A stretch of 64,000 nt of DNA, taken from the NCBI GenBank assembly GCA_942159475.1, contig OW804094.1, positions 46,744,966-46,808,965 of the forward strand, written 5' to 3'. Position 1 is the first letter of the stretch. Each line of letters starts with the position of its first letter. The position numbers and the translations under genes were made by a program. A model generated the notes under the pieces. It made no database searches, was not told the origin of the DNA, and saw only the letters and a program-made list of their open reading frames with translations. The DNA comes from Sthenelais limicola (Eukaryota; Annelida; Polychaeta; Phyllodocida; Sigalionidae). This document shows positions 12,901 to 23,740 of the stretch, piece by piece.

Positions 12901-15900
12901 AAGCTAAGCCTCAGTTGTGGTAGCGTGATAGAGCGTCAACCCTTTCCTATTCTAAAATGAGTCTCTCTGTTGTTGTGCATCACAAACTCGAGACACCTAA
13001 ATCGATGTAATAATTTATATTTTTGCTTTGACTATTTATTTCATTAGTCCAAGAAGACTGACAAACTATTGGAGGTGATTTTAGGCCTATTCGAGTCTTC
13101 CTAATACAGCTTTCCTGTCATGTTTCGTCCTATAATGAGAGCATAGCGGTTTATGATTAGCATCATTCTAAATTGCATTTCAGTTATTTCTGCATGAAAA
13201 ATAATTTATTCTTATACGTATGCTCTAAATGGAAACACATTATTATGATCTCATTCAGGAATGAAAACCGCTATGTATCAAAGTGTGCACTACTATCACA
13301 CGTCACTAAGGCTACTGGGACACTTATTGAATGTTCTCCATCTCAAAAACTTCTCCCCTTGTTTGTAACGCATCTCAGGTCCATTGCCGACCCCCCACCA
13401 TGTGGAGAAGTATCGCCCTGACTCTTAATTGGTGAAATAAATAATCAATCGAACGATAAAAAAGAAATAACCTTTACATTTTAATTTAAAAGTACTGGTC
13501 ACTCATTCATATTTCCAACCGATATATATATTATATTAACTGGATTACATTTGCGCGATACATTTGCGCGAATCTAAAGAAACTATAAAAACAAAAATAA
13601 CTCTCGAAATTGAAGACTTTCATAAGTGTGTTCAGGCTTTAAGGTCTTACTCAGTGGGTAAGGTTGCTTTTTTAACCAATCTTTATTTAACATATTGTAG
13701 CCCTTGTCCGTGTGCACACTATACCCGACACAGATTGTTCTCCTCCTGTCTATTATCATTTTGGAATTACAATTATTGGGCCCATCTTGTGACATAATCC
13801 ATCACAAAAAGCCATCACAAAGATATTAAGATGTTAAATGACGAGCAATCTGGTAGTGTCACAGCTTTGGTAATTTCACCATTAACCATTTCTCATATGA
13901 GGAACTAGCACAGAGCGCCTTTGTCGCGGGCTAGCTGGTTTTTGCCCATTTCGCATTAAATTAAGTTGTATTAACACTTTCTCTCTTTTATTTTACCTTT
14001 GTTTGGGTTCTCTGTGGTTGGTGTGGCTGAATGCTGTCTCTGTATGGGGCGTATCTTGCACCTGTCAATTTATGTTGGTGATGGTCGGTGGTTGTGTCTT
14101 CAGGAGCGCGGCAAGCGCCAAGTTCAGTTACAGGGCTTTGACCCCAACCCAGTAAGTTTTTACTGTGACCGTAAGTGTGTCTGACCGGGTGTTAATCAAC
14201 GAGATAGTTTAACACACAGTTCTAACCTCTCTGTTTCTAAGCTCTTTATTTTAAATCAAAGGAAAATTTCCAGAAAATGATAATTTTGTTTTCTTTCCAT
14301 AACAAAATCACGTTAAGCATACTAAATTAGTAATGATGATTATTGAAGTGACACTTCCGTGTCGGTGATTATTTTTCCAAACTGGACTTTAATTTTATGT
14401 TACGGTGATGTGCATGGTGAAATTTTATGAAATGTAAGTTTAAGACCCAATTTGAAATCGCGCATTTAAACCAGGAGACATTTCCTTATTTACTGAGTAT
14501 GGACGCTTGTTTATTAACTTTTGACTCTTAAGACCCTGGTAGGCACGAGTATCTTCAGATGGCAATTAATCATTTTCTCTTATGAATGAAAATAGTTTAG
14601 TAGTTTCATGTGTCCTACAGTCCATAGAAATAGTACTTGTGTCTAGACGCCCGTAAGAAGTATTTCGTAAATGTCGAACGTAAGTTCAATGATATATTGT
14701 AGTTGAGTGTTTGGTCCGCACAACTGTGAATAAACTTCACGTAAATATGTTCGATTTTCAGAGTGAGACATTGGAGGGTTACAAAAAGTATTTCCATGAC
14801 ATAGTTGGGTACGTGTTTTTGACATTAATGATATGAAACTGGATTTTATTATCTTTATTCCTCATATGTAGAATTTACATTCAGAGTGACCGAACTTTAT
14901 TCACCTTCAATTGAATTAGGACTACTAGTACCTGGTGTGAGCAGTTTTTTAAACGAAAATTGTTGTCTTTTCACTAGTTATTTATTGCAGCGTCTAATTT
15001 AAAGTGAATGCTTTGCAGTTTCTTCGTTGTGGAAGATCATATCCTTAACACAACCACTGGGCTAGTCAATCGTGCCTACATGGACGAACTATGGGACATG
15101 GCTCTATCTAAAATAGTTGCAGTCCTCAGAACACATTCAGTGAGTAAAAGCTTTTTGTTTATTAAGCTCTTCCTCTGCTTCAGTCTTAACTACCCCACTT
15201 CAACAGTTTACCCCCCGGCAATATTAAAGGACTTATTCCTGATTTTGTAGGTCCATTCCCAAGTGTATTCCATACGCCACCACAACATATCATGTTCTTC
15301 TATACAATCATACCTGAAGTAAAATATGTTGTGTTTCCTGTATTTATGAAACCTGGTGGAATTGAAAGGTTTAATATTAAATTATGATTCTTGATGACAT
15401 CACTAAGAAATTGTGGCCGCCTTCTGCTGTGCTGCTGGCCACGAGGCTCCAATGAAGGCACATGAACCTAGTATATTTACACTCCAGTGTTTATTTTTGT
15501 TCGGAACATCTTGCATGAATTACAAAAGACGGAGTTCGGTCTCTTGTGTATGAATGACCACTCTAAAGCTACAGTGTCGTCACTTAAAGTTATATATCAT
15601 TCGTTAAACTGAACCTAGTAGTAATTGTGTTTCTTATTTCCTTGGCTTGTGTCTTTTAGGCATTCTGCACCGATCCTTCCTTGATGCTGCAAATAAAAAA
15701 TCTTATCATGCTGTTCTGCCATACTCTACGGGTAAGTTTTTAGGAAACCATGAACCATCTCGAAAGTGCATCACTTTATAGCCACTCTCCGGCAACCATT
15801 CATACCTTTTCCAAATATACACCAAGTATGGACAATGTAGACGGAAGGACATATTGAAACTATCTAGCATCTAGTGCGCTATTTCACATTTTTGTTTTCC

Positions 15901-18900
15901 ATGGTGTCCCAATAACTATTGTATGAGGTAGCTAGCTAAGCTAGAGGCTTATCCGTATATGAGTGGAAAATAATGAGGTCTGAAGAAAATGGCGGCGATT
16001 ACAACTAATCTTTATTATAGAATGTCTCCTTGGGGGTGGTCTGCCACACCGGTCATGATAGCGCACATGATTAGATTAGAAAAAGGTTTATTATGAAACT
16101 AAGTACAGAATAAACTAAAGTTTTATGTTTTGACTTTGATTATATATCAATATTAACTATTGTTTTTCAACTCATGAATTTTCCCCATTACAGGGTTATG
16201 GTTTTACCGTTAGTCAGCTTTACGATTTACTATTGGAAATCAGGTAAGGAATTATTCTCGTCTCTGTTTTGTTGACAAATAACCTATACATATTTTGACT
16301 GGAAATCACTCTTCGTTTCCTAAGATGATATTCTTTTGAATATTTTTAATCCTTTTCATCCTTATTCTGATTCTGAAGTATCTTATTAAAGTATTTTTAC
16401 TTGATTATAAGCTCTCTATACTGTATTTATATTGATTGACTTTCTTTTCGGTTACTACAGAGATCAGTATAGTGAAATCCTGATGAAGAAGTGGGTAGAC
16501 GTATTTAATAGCATTTTTGAGGAAGATAATTATACTCCCATCTACTGTGAAACGGATGCGGACTACTATCGAGTGACTGATATCTACCCATTCCGAGATG
16601 AAGAATTAGAACGGGCAAGTATTCTCTTATTAAACATTGTTGTATCAGAAGTTTATCATCCTTCTTGAACAAAATTATCCTGTTTGCCGCACGGTGTTCC
16701 CGATCTAATAATGTTCCTGAACACAACTTGATTAACTTTATTACGTGTGATATGTCTTCTCATAAGCATTCTTTGTGATTCTATTTGCAGGCGCCTTGTC
16801 CGAAAACCTTCCCCTTCTCCCATTTTGTTCCTAAGATTTACTGTCAAGTCAAAGAGTACATATATGCTTGCCTCAAGTTTTCTGAGGACTTACATTTAAG
16901 GTAGGTGACTCTTAATTCCCAAACACATCGTTGTTGCAATTGTATGTATTATACTGCACCACCAATGATGTTTCCATTATTTGGACATCATTCCAAGCAA
17001 ACAAAACTTTATTGAAATACATACTTAGAACTACCATTGATAAAATAATATCCCCAAAATTGCCTTATCAATTATTGATTTGCATATGTTCCAATTACAG
17101 TCACACGGAAATAGATGACATGATTAGGAAGTTGGCAAACGTATTACTTACCAGGACGCTGAGTGGATGTCTATCAGCTCTCATTAAACGACCAAACCTC
17201 AGTCTCCTTCAGGTAGGAAATGCCTTTATCACTTAAAAGTACATCTTTATTTTGAGCTCGATTGGTTCAACATCGACTGCCCTAGCTTACCCTAGCTCTT
17301 TACCTTAGCACCATGTTTACATCCTTTCTTTGTCTAGGAATTCTATTCGGGAATTAGATACTCTGAGATGTTTTGCACAATTTTGTGCTCGTGCGCTTTC
17401 TTCTCTGAATGTGCTGGTGTCATGGTTACATATTGCCCTGTTTTCTTTTTACAGCTTATCCAGATCTCAATCAACATGAATCATTTAGAGAAGTCATGTA
17501 TTTACCTCGAAGACTTCATATCCAATATAACTGGGTAGGTATTTCTACATGACCATATGTAATTCAATGAAAGGATAAAAGCTTTCTTTGGGGAGAAAAT
17601 GATCAATTTGGAAAGTTCTCCACGATCGAGTTATATGCACATGTCTGCTTTTATATATATTTCTTATATATTCAATTTTATTCTAACAAAATGTACAGAA
17701 TAGGGCGACATCTACTGAGTAGTTATTCCAGTCTGCCCCAAAAGTATATATATAATGATTAACATTTCATACCATTATCATATCATTATCATTTCTTTCT
17801 TCAGAGCGGATAAAGATAGTGTTCATGTTTCCAAGTTGCAAGGGACTTCCATGTTTAAGGTAAATTTAGTATAACTAAAATGATTGACGTTGAAATAGAA
17901 CCAAGATTTCTTAATGATTCAACATAAACCAATTTGAGACACACCTATTTAACGTGTTCTCGTTATAGTATGTATGAAAAAGCATCTGTCTCATTCGCAT
18001 TCATCACAATGCTTTATCCAGCCAATATATTGCAATAAAAACTACGGGTGATGTAATATCTCAGATTTGAATACCAAACAACGATCTCTATCCTTAACTT
18101 GGCCTTACTAGGCAGTGTATCATATTATCGTACATCTATATCACTTCCAAAATATCAAGTAGTATATGGTGTGCATACACAAGACAGAAACGCTTGCAAA
18201 GTTAAATGAAGATCACTTTTGAGTGGCAGCGTTTTGTTACATCTTGAAAATATTTAAATTATTATTATATTGATTCCTGTGCATCATAAAGCATTTACTC
18301 TGATTTGATCATTAATCTTTAACACATTCCCTTTGGGATCCAGGATGCTAGGAGCGAAGCCGAGGAGCAGATCTACAAACAGCTCAATGAGAAAATCGAT
18401 GAGTTCTTTGATTTAGGTAAATGGAGCATATTTATAAACGTTCAAATAATAGAATAAGAACATACAACATTCATCTAAGTTGTTCAAATAACTGTTACTG
18501 AAGAAAATTTTAGGATTTATTACATACGTATGTGATTTCGGGGGTGCTGTTCAGGGGTGCTATTTGAAAAGTCAAATAGCACCTATGTGCTATTTGAACC
18601 GAATATCTACAAGATCGATGGAAACCAAGGTAAAATGCTATTAAAATCGAGTTCTCTTGTTGATTTAGTATGTAATAAATACCCAATAGCATTCTGTTCG
18701 GTTCGTAATTGATCGAGACGTCGGGTCGAATCGCAGCGATTTGACCCGATGTCTCGATCGATTACAAACCTCACTCTTGCCATTCGGTATAAGAACAATA
18801 TATTTTGATGTAATAGTGCTATATCTACCTATGCTTATATGGGACCGTGAGGTAAAGGACTTTGATGTATGTTATCGTCAGTCCACTGTCATCTTAGTAT

Positions 18901-20696
18901 TCATAACTTGGACTTCTAGCTTTGTGTGTGTGTGCGCTGTAACAGAATATGTTTCTTTTCTCTCTTGTAGCATCTTATGACTGGATGATGCCAGAAGCCT
19001 TGGGTCATGCTAGTGGTTACATTACTGACCTCATCACTTTTCTACAAACCACTTTCACATCCTTCACAAATCTACCGGTAAGCACAATATATGTTTACTG
19101 TTTAGTTGTACACTGTGGGACGCATAGATTTCTACGTCCAGTAATTGAAGCTGAATGTCCCGGGGGAAAATGAGACTGCTTTCCCCCAGTTTGGTTTCAT
19201 CGATGAAAAGTAGTAACAATAAAAGTAATCAATGATAAGAACAAGACTTCCCCCCCCCCCCCCACCCTGCGTTTGAAATAGGTCAATAGCACACATTGTC
19301 GTGGACATGGATAGGGATTAGATCCATACAATGTGAAGCAAGAACCCAAAAGAAATAGTCAATTATAATAATGATGTGATGTTCTATTTCAGGAAAAGGT
19401 AGCCAAAACGGCATGCATGTCAGCCTGCAAACATATCGCTAGTGCTATGATGGACTATCTCACAGACAATGAAGTCAAGTCCATCTCTATAGGGGCGCTC
19501 GAACAAGTCAATCTAGATCTTCTACAGTGTGAATGTAAGTAGTAAGGCCAACACATGCATTCAAAACCATATCCAGATCAATCTTTACAGCATACTGATT
19601 AGATTGTCTACAATATTGGATTAATTATGACTGAAATATGTGATACTATGGATGATGCCCATGTCTGTGAAACTATTCATGTCTACATGGCCCAATTAAT
19701 TTTCTTTCAGTATTCGCTGCCTCAGAACCTGTCGGATTTAATGATGGAACTCTCCAAATGGCTTTTGTCGACCTTAGACAGGTTCGATTAATTGTTTATT
19801 TTCCCTAATAAAATTATGTTACTTGCGTGTCTACATTAATATGAATAAAAAACGCTACCGTTTACTATGTTCCCTAGCTCTGGAATTGAAATTGTCTACG
19901 GGTATAAACCAATAAAATCATGTTTTGTTTTAACATGCCTTTGCCATCTTTACTCTCTTGCAGCTATTGGACTTGTTCATATCTTCTGATTGGTCCACCT
20001 ATTTAGCTGACTATGGTCAGGAAAGGAGCAAGTACCTGCGAGTTAATCCTAACACGGCCATCATCCTGTTAGAAAAGTAACTAAATGTTTTCTTTAATTA
20101 CATGAATCTGGAAGGAGGTAAAAAATATTTTTTTAAATACCTAATAAATGCTCATACAAATAAATCCTTAGAGTTCATACAGAGGCACCAACTATTACGA
20201 TTTGAGGATAGTCACTACGACATTATGTTCTGCGTTACAACTATTATGATTTGGGGCCAACACATGCATGAACCATGTTTTTCGGAAAAAGGAAAAAAAT
20301 GTAAATCTGGAAAATCTCCGCGGCGAGAGGCATGCCCCGAACCCACCTAGAAGGGCATCGTGCTTACATCGCTCGTCAAATCAGATTTGCTGCTGAATAA
20401 TTGTAATTTCAGATCCTCTTCGATTCGGATTGTTACCCCTGAATATATTTGTAACAAAAACCGAAATATGGCTTAAGATGCGTAGCAATAAAAGCTAAGG
20501 TCACTTCCCTCTACTTTTAATGTCTGCATCCTTTATAATTATTGCATCTGTTCTCTTCAGAATCAAAGATGCTGACAAGAAGAAAACTAATCTATTGACA
20601 ACTTTCAAACGCGATGAACGTGACAAGAAGAAATTGAGAGACACCATTCTAAAGCAACTCCGCTGTCTCGTCAACGGTCAAACCCAGCATGCGTGA
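945..20696 (+). CDS. EXOC6: Exocyst complex component 6 (Sec15), spliced, 5'-partial
   Basis: Sec15 subunit of the octameric exocyst, which tethers secretory and recycling vesicles at the plasma membrane and is an effector of Rab11/Sec4-type GTPases (family knowledge). Exons, each with matching splice sites and reading phase: 945-1116, 7442-7626, 8010-8214, 8483-8647, 8877-8897, 10970-11038, 12079-12162, 14104-14151, 14762-14808, 15019-15139, 15660-15731, 16194-16243, 16461-16614, 16791-16900, 17101-17212, 17455-17534, 17805-17859, 18344-18416, 18971-19077, 19393-19534, 19711-19791, 19964-20076, 20561-20696 (stop TGA). They encode about 796 residues, close to the roughly 800 of animal Sec15, so only a short N-terminus is missing. 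Recognisable landmarks are NHDKEIERMCNYHYQGF near the start, DLKDFLENIRKHSD, DFSPVYRCLHIYSVL, and the C-terminal DWSTYLADYGQ and KYLRVNPNTA blocks. The variable linker is in the exon at 8483. EXOC6 and EXOC6B are not distinguished. Confidence 0.95.
1402..4172 (-). mobile_element. 5'-truncated non-LTR retrotransposon (Jockey/CR1-like LINE)
   Basis: A LINE copy lies antisense in the first visible EXOC6 intron. On the minus strand it opens abruptly in the C-terminal part of the endonuclease domain, runs through a full reverse transcriptase, and is followed by a roughly 400-base 3' UTR. That ends in an AATAAA-like A-rich tail, seen on the plus strand as the T-run near 1402-1418. The abrupt start near 4172 fits target-primed 5' truncation. 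The 3' boundary is inferred from the A-rich tail. No target-site duplication was confirmed. Confidence 0.8.
1818..4172 (-). pseudogene. LINE endonuclease/reverse transcriptase ORF2, truncated and frameshifted
   Basis: The frame is open from about 4172 (no start codon, 5' part missing) to 2011. It begins with the end of an APE-type endonuclease (TIDLIFSN, then the SDH motif), continues through a linker, and then the RT core: DLRPISLLPVPGKVLERI, FGFRKGRST, LFIDMKKAFNTIDH, GVPQGSILGP and the catalytic LYADDTVLY. The C-terminal segment (RTPAYSGGTLWNELP) lies in a different frame, at 1818 to about 2030. The two frames meet at a run of G at about 2028-2038, so a homopolymer length change probably caused the shift. 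Lacking most of the endonuclease, the copy cannot retrotranspose by itself. Confidence 0.85.
4173..7441. other. Remainder of first visible EXOC6 intron
   Basis: No exon with a supportable frame and homology was seen. A short imperfect tandem copy (two units sharing GGCAAAAGCGACC, at about 5308-5371) and AT-rich sequence are present. It ends at the AG before the exon at 7442. Confidence 0.55.
8877..8897 (+). other. EXOC6: 21-bp in-frame microexon of EXOC6 (7 codons)
   Basis: The sequence reads TTAACAG, then 21 bases encoding DCPSLDH, then GTAAGTAT. Both flanking introns are phase 0, so it can be included or skipped without changing frame. It follows the acidic linker exon and precedes the exon starting GLSAQDLIDFSP. 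Coding status is inferred from splice signals and phase only. Confidence 0.6.
8898..10969. other. EXOC6: EXOC6 intron without recognised features
   Basis: AT-rich intron between the microexon and the exon at 10970. No conserved coding block, RNA gene or obvious repeat was recognised. Confidence 0.6.
11352..11381 (-). repeat. Pentanucleotide (ATAAG)n tract, possible retroelement 3' tail
   Basis: The plus strand reads TAAGATAAGATAAGATAAG followed by AAACTACTTTATTCC. On the minus strand this is an AATAAAG-containing 3' end followed by a pentanucleotide tail, the structure left by some LINEs and SINEs. A related TTATC-type tail occurs near 32807-32821. No coding part was found, so family assignment is not possible. 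Confidence 0.35.
12163..14103. other. EXOC6: EXOC6 intron without recognised features
   Basis: Between exons 12079-12162 and 14104-14151. It contains several short open frames with no conserved motif. Nothing else was supported. Confidence 0.55.
14104..14151 (+). other. EXOC6: 48-bp cassette exon of EXOC6
   Basis: Bounded by CTTCAG and GTAAGT, phase 0 on both sides, encoding ERGKRQVQLQGFDPNP. The neighbouring exons (ending PPPNM and starting SETLEGYKKYF) join into the usual Sec15 sequence when this exon is skipped. It therefore looks like an optional insertion of 16 residues between the YYRKQR block and the GFFVVEDHIL block. Confidence 0.6.
16615..16790 (+). other. EXOC6: GC-AG intron of EXOC6
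   Basis: The upstream exon ends in ...GAA CGG and is followed by GCAAGT rather than GT. The downstream exon begins after CTATTTGCAG at 16791. Using this GC donor keeps the frame (ELER then APCPKTF), and no GT alternative nearby keeps it so well. The downstream positions of the site match the donor consensus, as expected for GC-AG introns. Confidence 0.75.
18556..18583. repeat. 12-bp perfect inverted repeat (hairpin) in an EXOC6 intron
   Basis: GGTGCTATTTGA and its exact reverse complement are separated by AAAG. A third copy of the arm (GTGCTATTTGAACC) follows at 18587-18600. Part of a compact palindromic block that continues to about 18770. Confidence 0.8.
18700..18770. repeat. Long foldback hairpin, about 35-bp arms with 1-base loop
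   Basis: Arms 18700-18734 and 18736-18770 are complementary at 31 of 35 positions. In a plus-strand transcript, three of the four mismatches would be G-U pairs. The near-absent loop fits a foldback/MITE-like remnant or a DNA palindrome better than a microRNA precursor. It lies in the intron between exons 18344-18416 and 18971-19077. Confidence 0.75.
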
Positions 20697-21718
20697 AGCA
20701 AAGAAATGACTGCCTGATAAAGGAGAGCATCGGCTATATAAGTAAGAGTGAAAGGGGTTGCCACGCATAGCCTATCAAAGTATTAGTCAACCAATGTGAA
20801 TAACTGTTCCCAGGTGCAGTTTTTGTCCTCAGTGAACTGGCTCTTGGTTCACGTGTTGGAAAAGAAACAATATTATAGAGAAGCATTCTAGTGGTTCATA
20901 AATCGTTCGGATGTGATATATTTCAGACACTCCAAAGAATTGGATTCCCGCCTTTGTTTTCAATGAACAATTTTCCACAAATTGGTTTTTGCCTCACACT
21001 ATTGCCTTTTGAAGATTGGGTTGGGCCTTAGTGTGTTGGGTGTCGCTTAGGTGTTTCCAGGTGCTGTAACAGCGAATGTATCAATGTAAATATATAAATA
21101 CATATAGCAACATCTTGTACATAGTAGCCTGTAGTTAACTGATTCACTAAAGCTCCTATTTTGTACCATTTTGTTAATCTCTCGCATGTCTGAAATGTTC
21201 ATTATGTGTACCAGTGGGTGGTAATGTCTATTAGTCAAATTAATGCCTAAGTTGTGAAACGAAATGTATAAAATATGCAAGGCTGAATTCGAATTTGGGG
21301 AAGCAAGTTATAAATATGGAGAGAGTTATTCAAAAGGTTAAAACGTGATTACTGAATATGAAAGCTCCAAATATTTACTGAAAGTTAGTTCCCTCTCATT
21401 CATATATTTTCACTATGCTGGACTAGCTATTCTAAAACGATCTCCTCGTGGGAGCTGCTCTGCAACTAAATATAGATAATGAGCATCTGGTAAGTATCTG
21501 TAGTTAGCTCGTACGAACCTAGCATTTGGTCATTCACTCATGGAAGCATATCATGTTGCCAATATAATGCGACGTTTTTCCCGTCTTCTCTAAAACAAAC
21601 TACCATAGCTCTGTCAACAGTCTTATTCCTATGGGCAACCAGTAGGCTTTTGGTTTCAAACTCTGGTGGGCAGGGATTTACATTATGATCTAAAGTTCGT
21701 CTTTCCATTGCCTTACGC

Positions 21719-21754
<36 letters not shown>

Positions 21755-23740
21755 CAACAAGTTTGTCGATGCTACGCAATCAAATAAGAGCTCATACAGA
21801 TGCGCAAGTTCTTACTAAAATTTTCTCTCAGATCTGAAAAATATCCAAGAAATAATCTTTTCTTTTTATAGCTTTACAACAATTCGGATTGTCTTAGAAC
21901 CTAGTCAAACTTACGTCGCGGGTAGCCCCTCACATCCATATTTCACTTTTCTATCTTTGAGTACTTCATAGAAAACATGTTTCGATTTTGATGTTTCACC
22001 CTCAACATGACCTGATTGAAAAAGTTTTACGCCCGTGTCTACCCTGCTCCTCCACCTCTTCTGAGAACTAGAGTTAGAATTAGTTAGTGCTAAGTATCTA
22101 TGATGCCATGCCTCTATAGAAACCTTGGTCGATCGGGACCACATTCTAAAAGAAAGGTTTTCGCAGCCGTGATATAGATTTTGATAGTTCTTCAAAAAGC
22201 ATCTGTGTTATAATGTATAGATTCGTAGTTACCTGGAATGAAATCTCTTCTCCCCAAAATAAACATGTGATGAGAGTTGATATAGGAGACCAACTAAAAT
22301 GATGACCAGAACTCTTTAGTCTTGACCAGTAACATCTAGACCCTGCAACAAAATATGTTGCTCTCAGAAAAATCATAATTCTATATCACCTTACAGGTCA
22401 GCCTCGTATAATTTATAGAATATGGCTTGTTCTTTAAATACAAAACGAAACCATGGTGTGTACATGTCTGTTTCTCTGCCTTCCTATGGGATATTGTAAG
22501 TTATTTGAACGAGTTCATTTGTGCATTTAAAGAAACTGAAATAGTTTCCACTTTTGGAGCTTCATTGTATAAAATATAGGGAAGATTTTGAAGTACATCG
22601 AACTTAGAATAAGCTACTATAAATCATGCTAATATTGAGTTATGTCTTAATTGATGATCTGGACATTCCAGGCTCGGTCATTATGTTAGGCACTGATAGA
22701 AACAATGTTCCATTGAAAAGTGGTCACTCTTAAAATGTTATTGAGTAATATGAGGGTATGCACTGTCATAAATCCTAAATAATTGATGATTCTTTGTGAC
22801 AATATCTATGTATGCTTAGTTATTATGAAAAAGTGCCTATTTGCAGTTCGTGTATATTGTGTCAGATTACCCGAGTCTTTGCTCATCAATACATTGGGCT
22901 TCTAGGTGCAGACACATCTGGTATATTCAATAATGTAATCATTACCATTCATAGTTTATACATGTTGGTTTAAGTATTCTGCTATGATGAGGTCAATACC
23001 AAACAGCCTTAATTCCATAATTTCCTGTTGTGTGTCCCCATGACGGATACTCACGCACCGTATATCAATATCTTAATAACTGATTATTATATGCCATCAT
23101 TGTACTACATGCCAATTAGTAGTAAGAACCTATGTTAATCATTTAGTTGATCCTGGCTTAGCAGCTTTATTCGAGCGTTATCTATTATACCTTTACAGTT
23201 ATCTATAGTTATACTTATTTTCTCCGGCTAACCTGCTTTGATTGCGTCCAAGAATTTCGTATCAAATTATCTATTATCAATGTATACTTGTAACATACGA
23301 AATACAGGGCGGTTGTTTTTCAAACCACAACAAAATGTTTTATCAATCTCATTCTTATAATTTGCTCGAATTGAAGGTTTGATCAAGGACTTAAAACTGT
23401 GGAATCGAAATTTAGTCCATAAATTGGCAAGCTTTCATATAACACCAGGATTTTAATGCCTTGTGCGATCTTTGTGCAATATTACGACGGTAGACCTTAT
23501 AGCCTCTTCGCTGCATACAGTTAGAAGAGTAGCCTTTTCTCGCCTCTGGCGACACCTAGGGCTAGGATTTGATATGGTTTACCATTTAAGTTATTATATA
23601 ATGTAAGAGAAAGCATTGCCTGATTTGGAGGGCCATCACAATGAAATGTGTGTCAAGATGTATTATATATCGAAGAGGTGGCTTTCAAGCGCTTAATAAA
23701 AACGGTCCAATCAAACATTGTCGGTGCTCTTACTTTTACT
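20697..23740 (+). other. EXOC6: Presumed EXOC6 3' UTR and downstream sequence
   Basis: Follows the TGA stop. AATAAA hexamers suitable as poly(A) signals occur at about 22258 and 23694, but the actual cleavage site cannot be chosen from sequence. A CT/AT microsatellite lies at about 21719-21752. No other gene was recognised. Confidence 0.4.
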
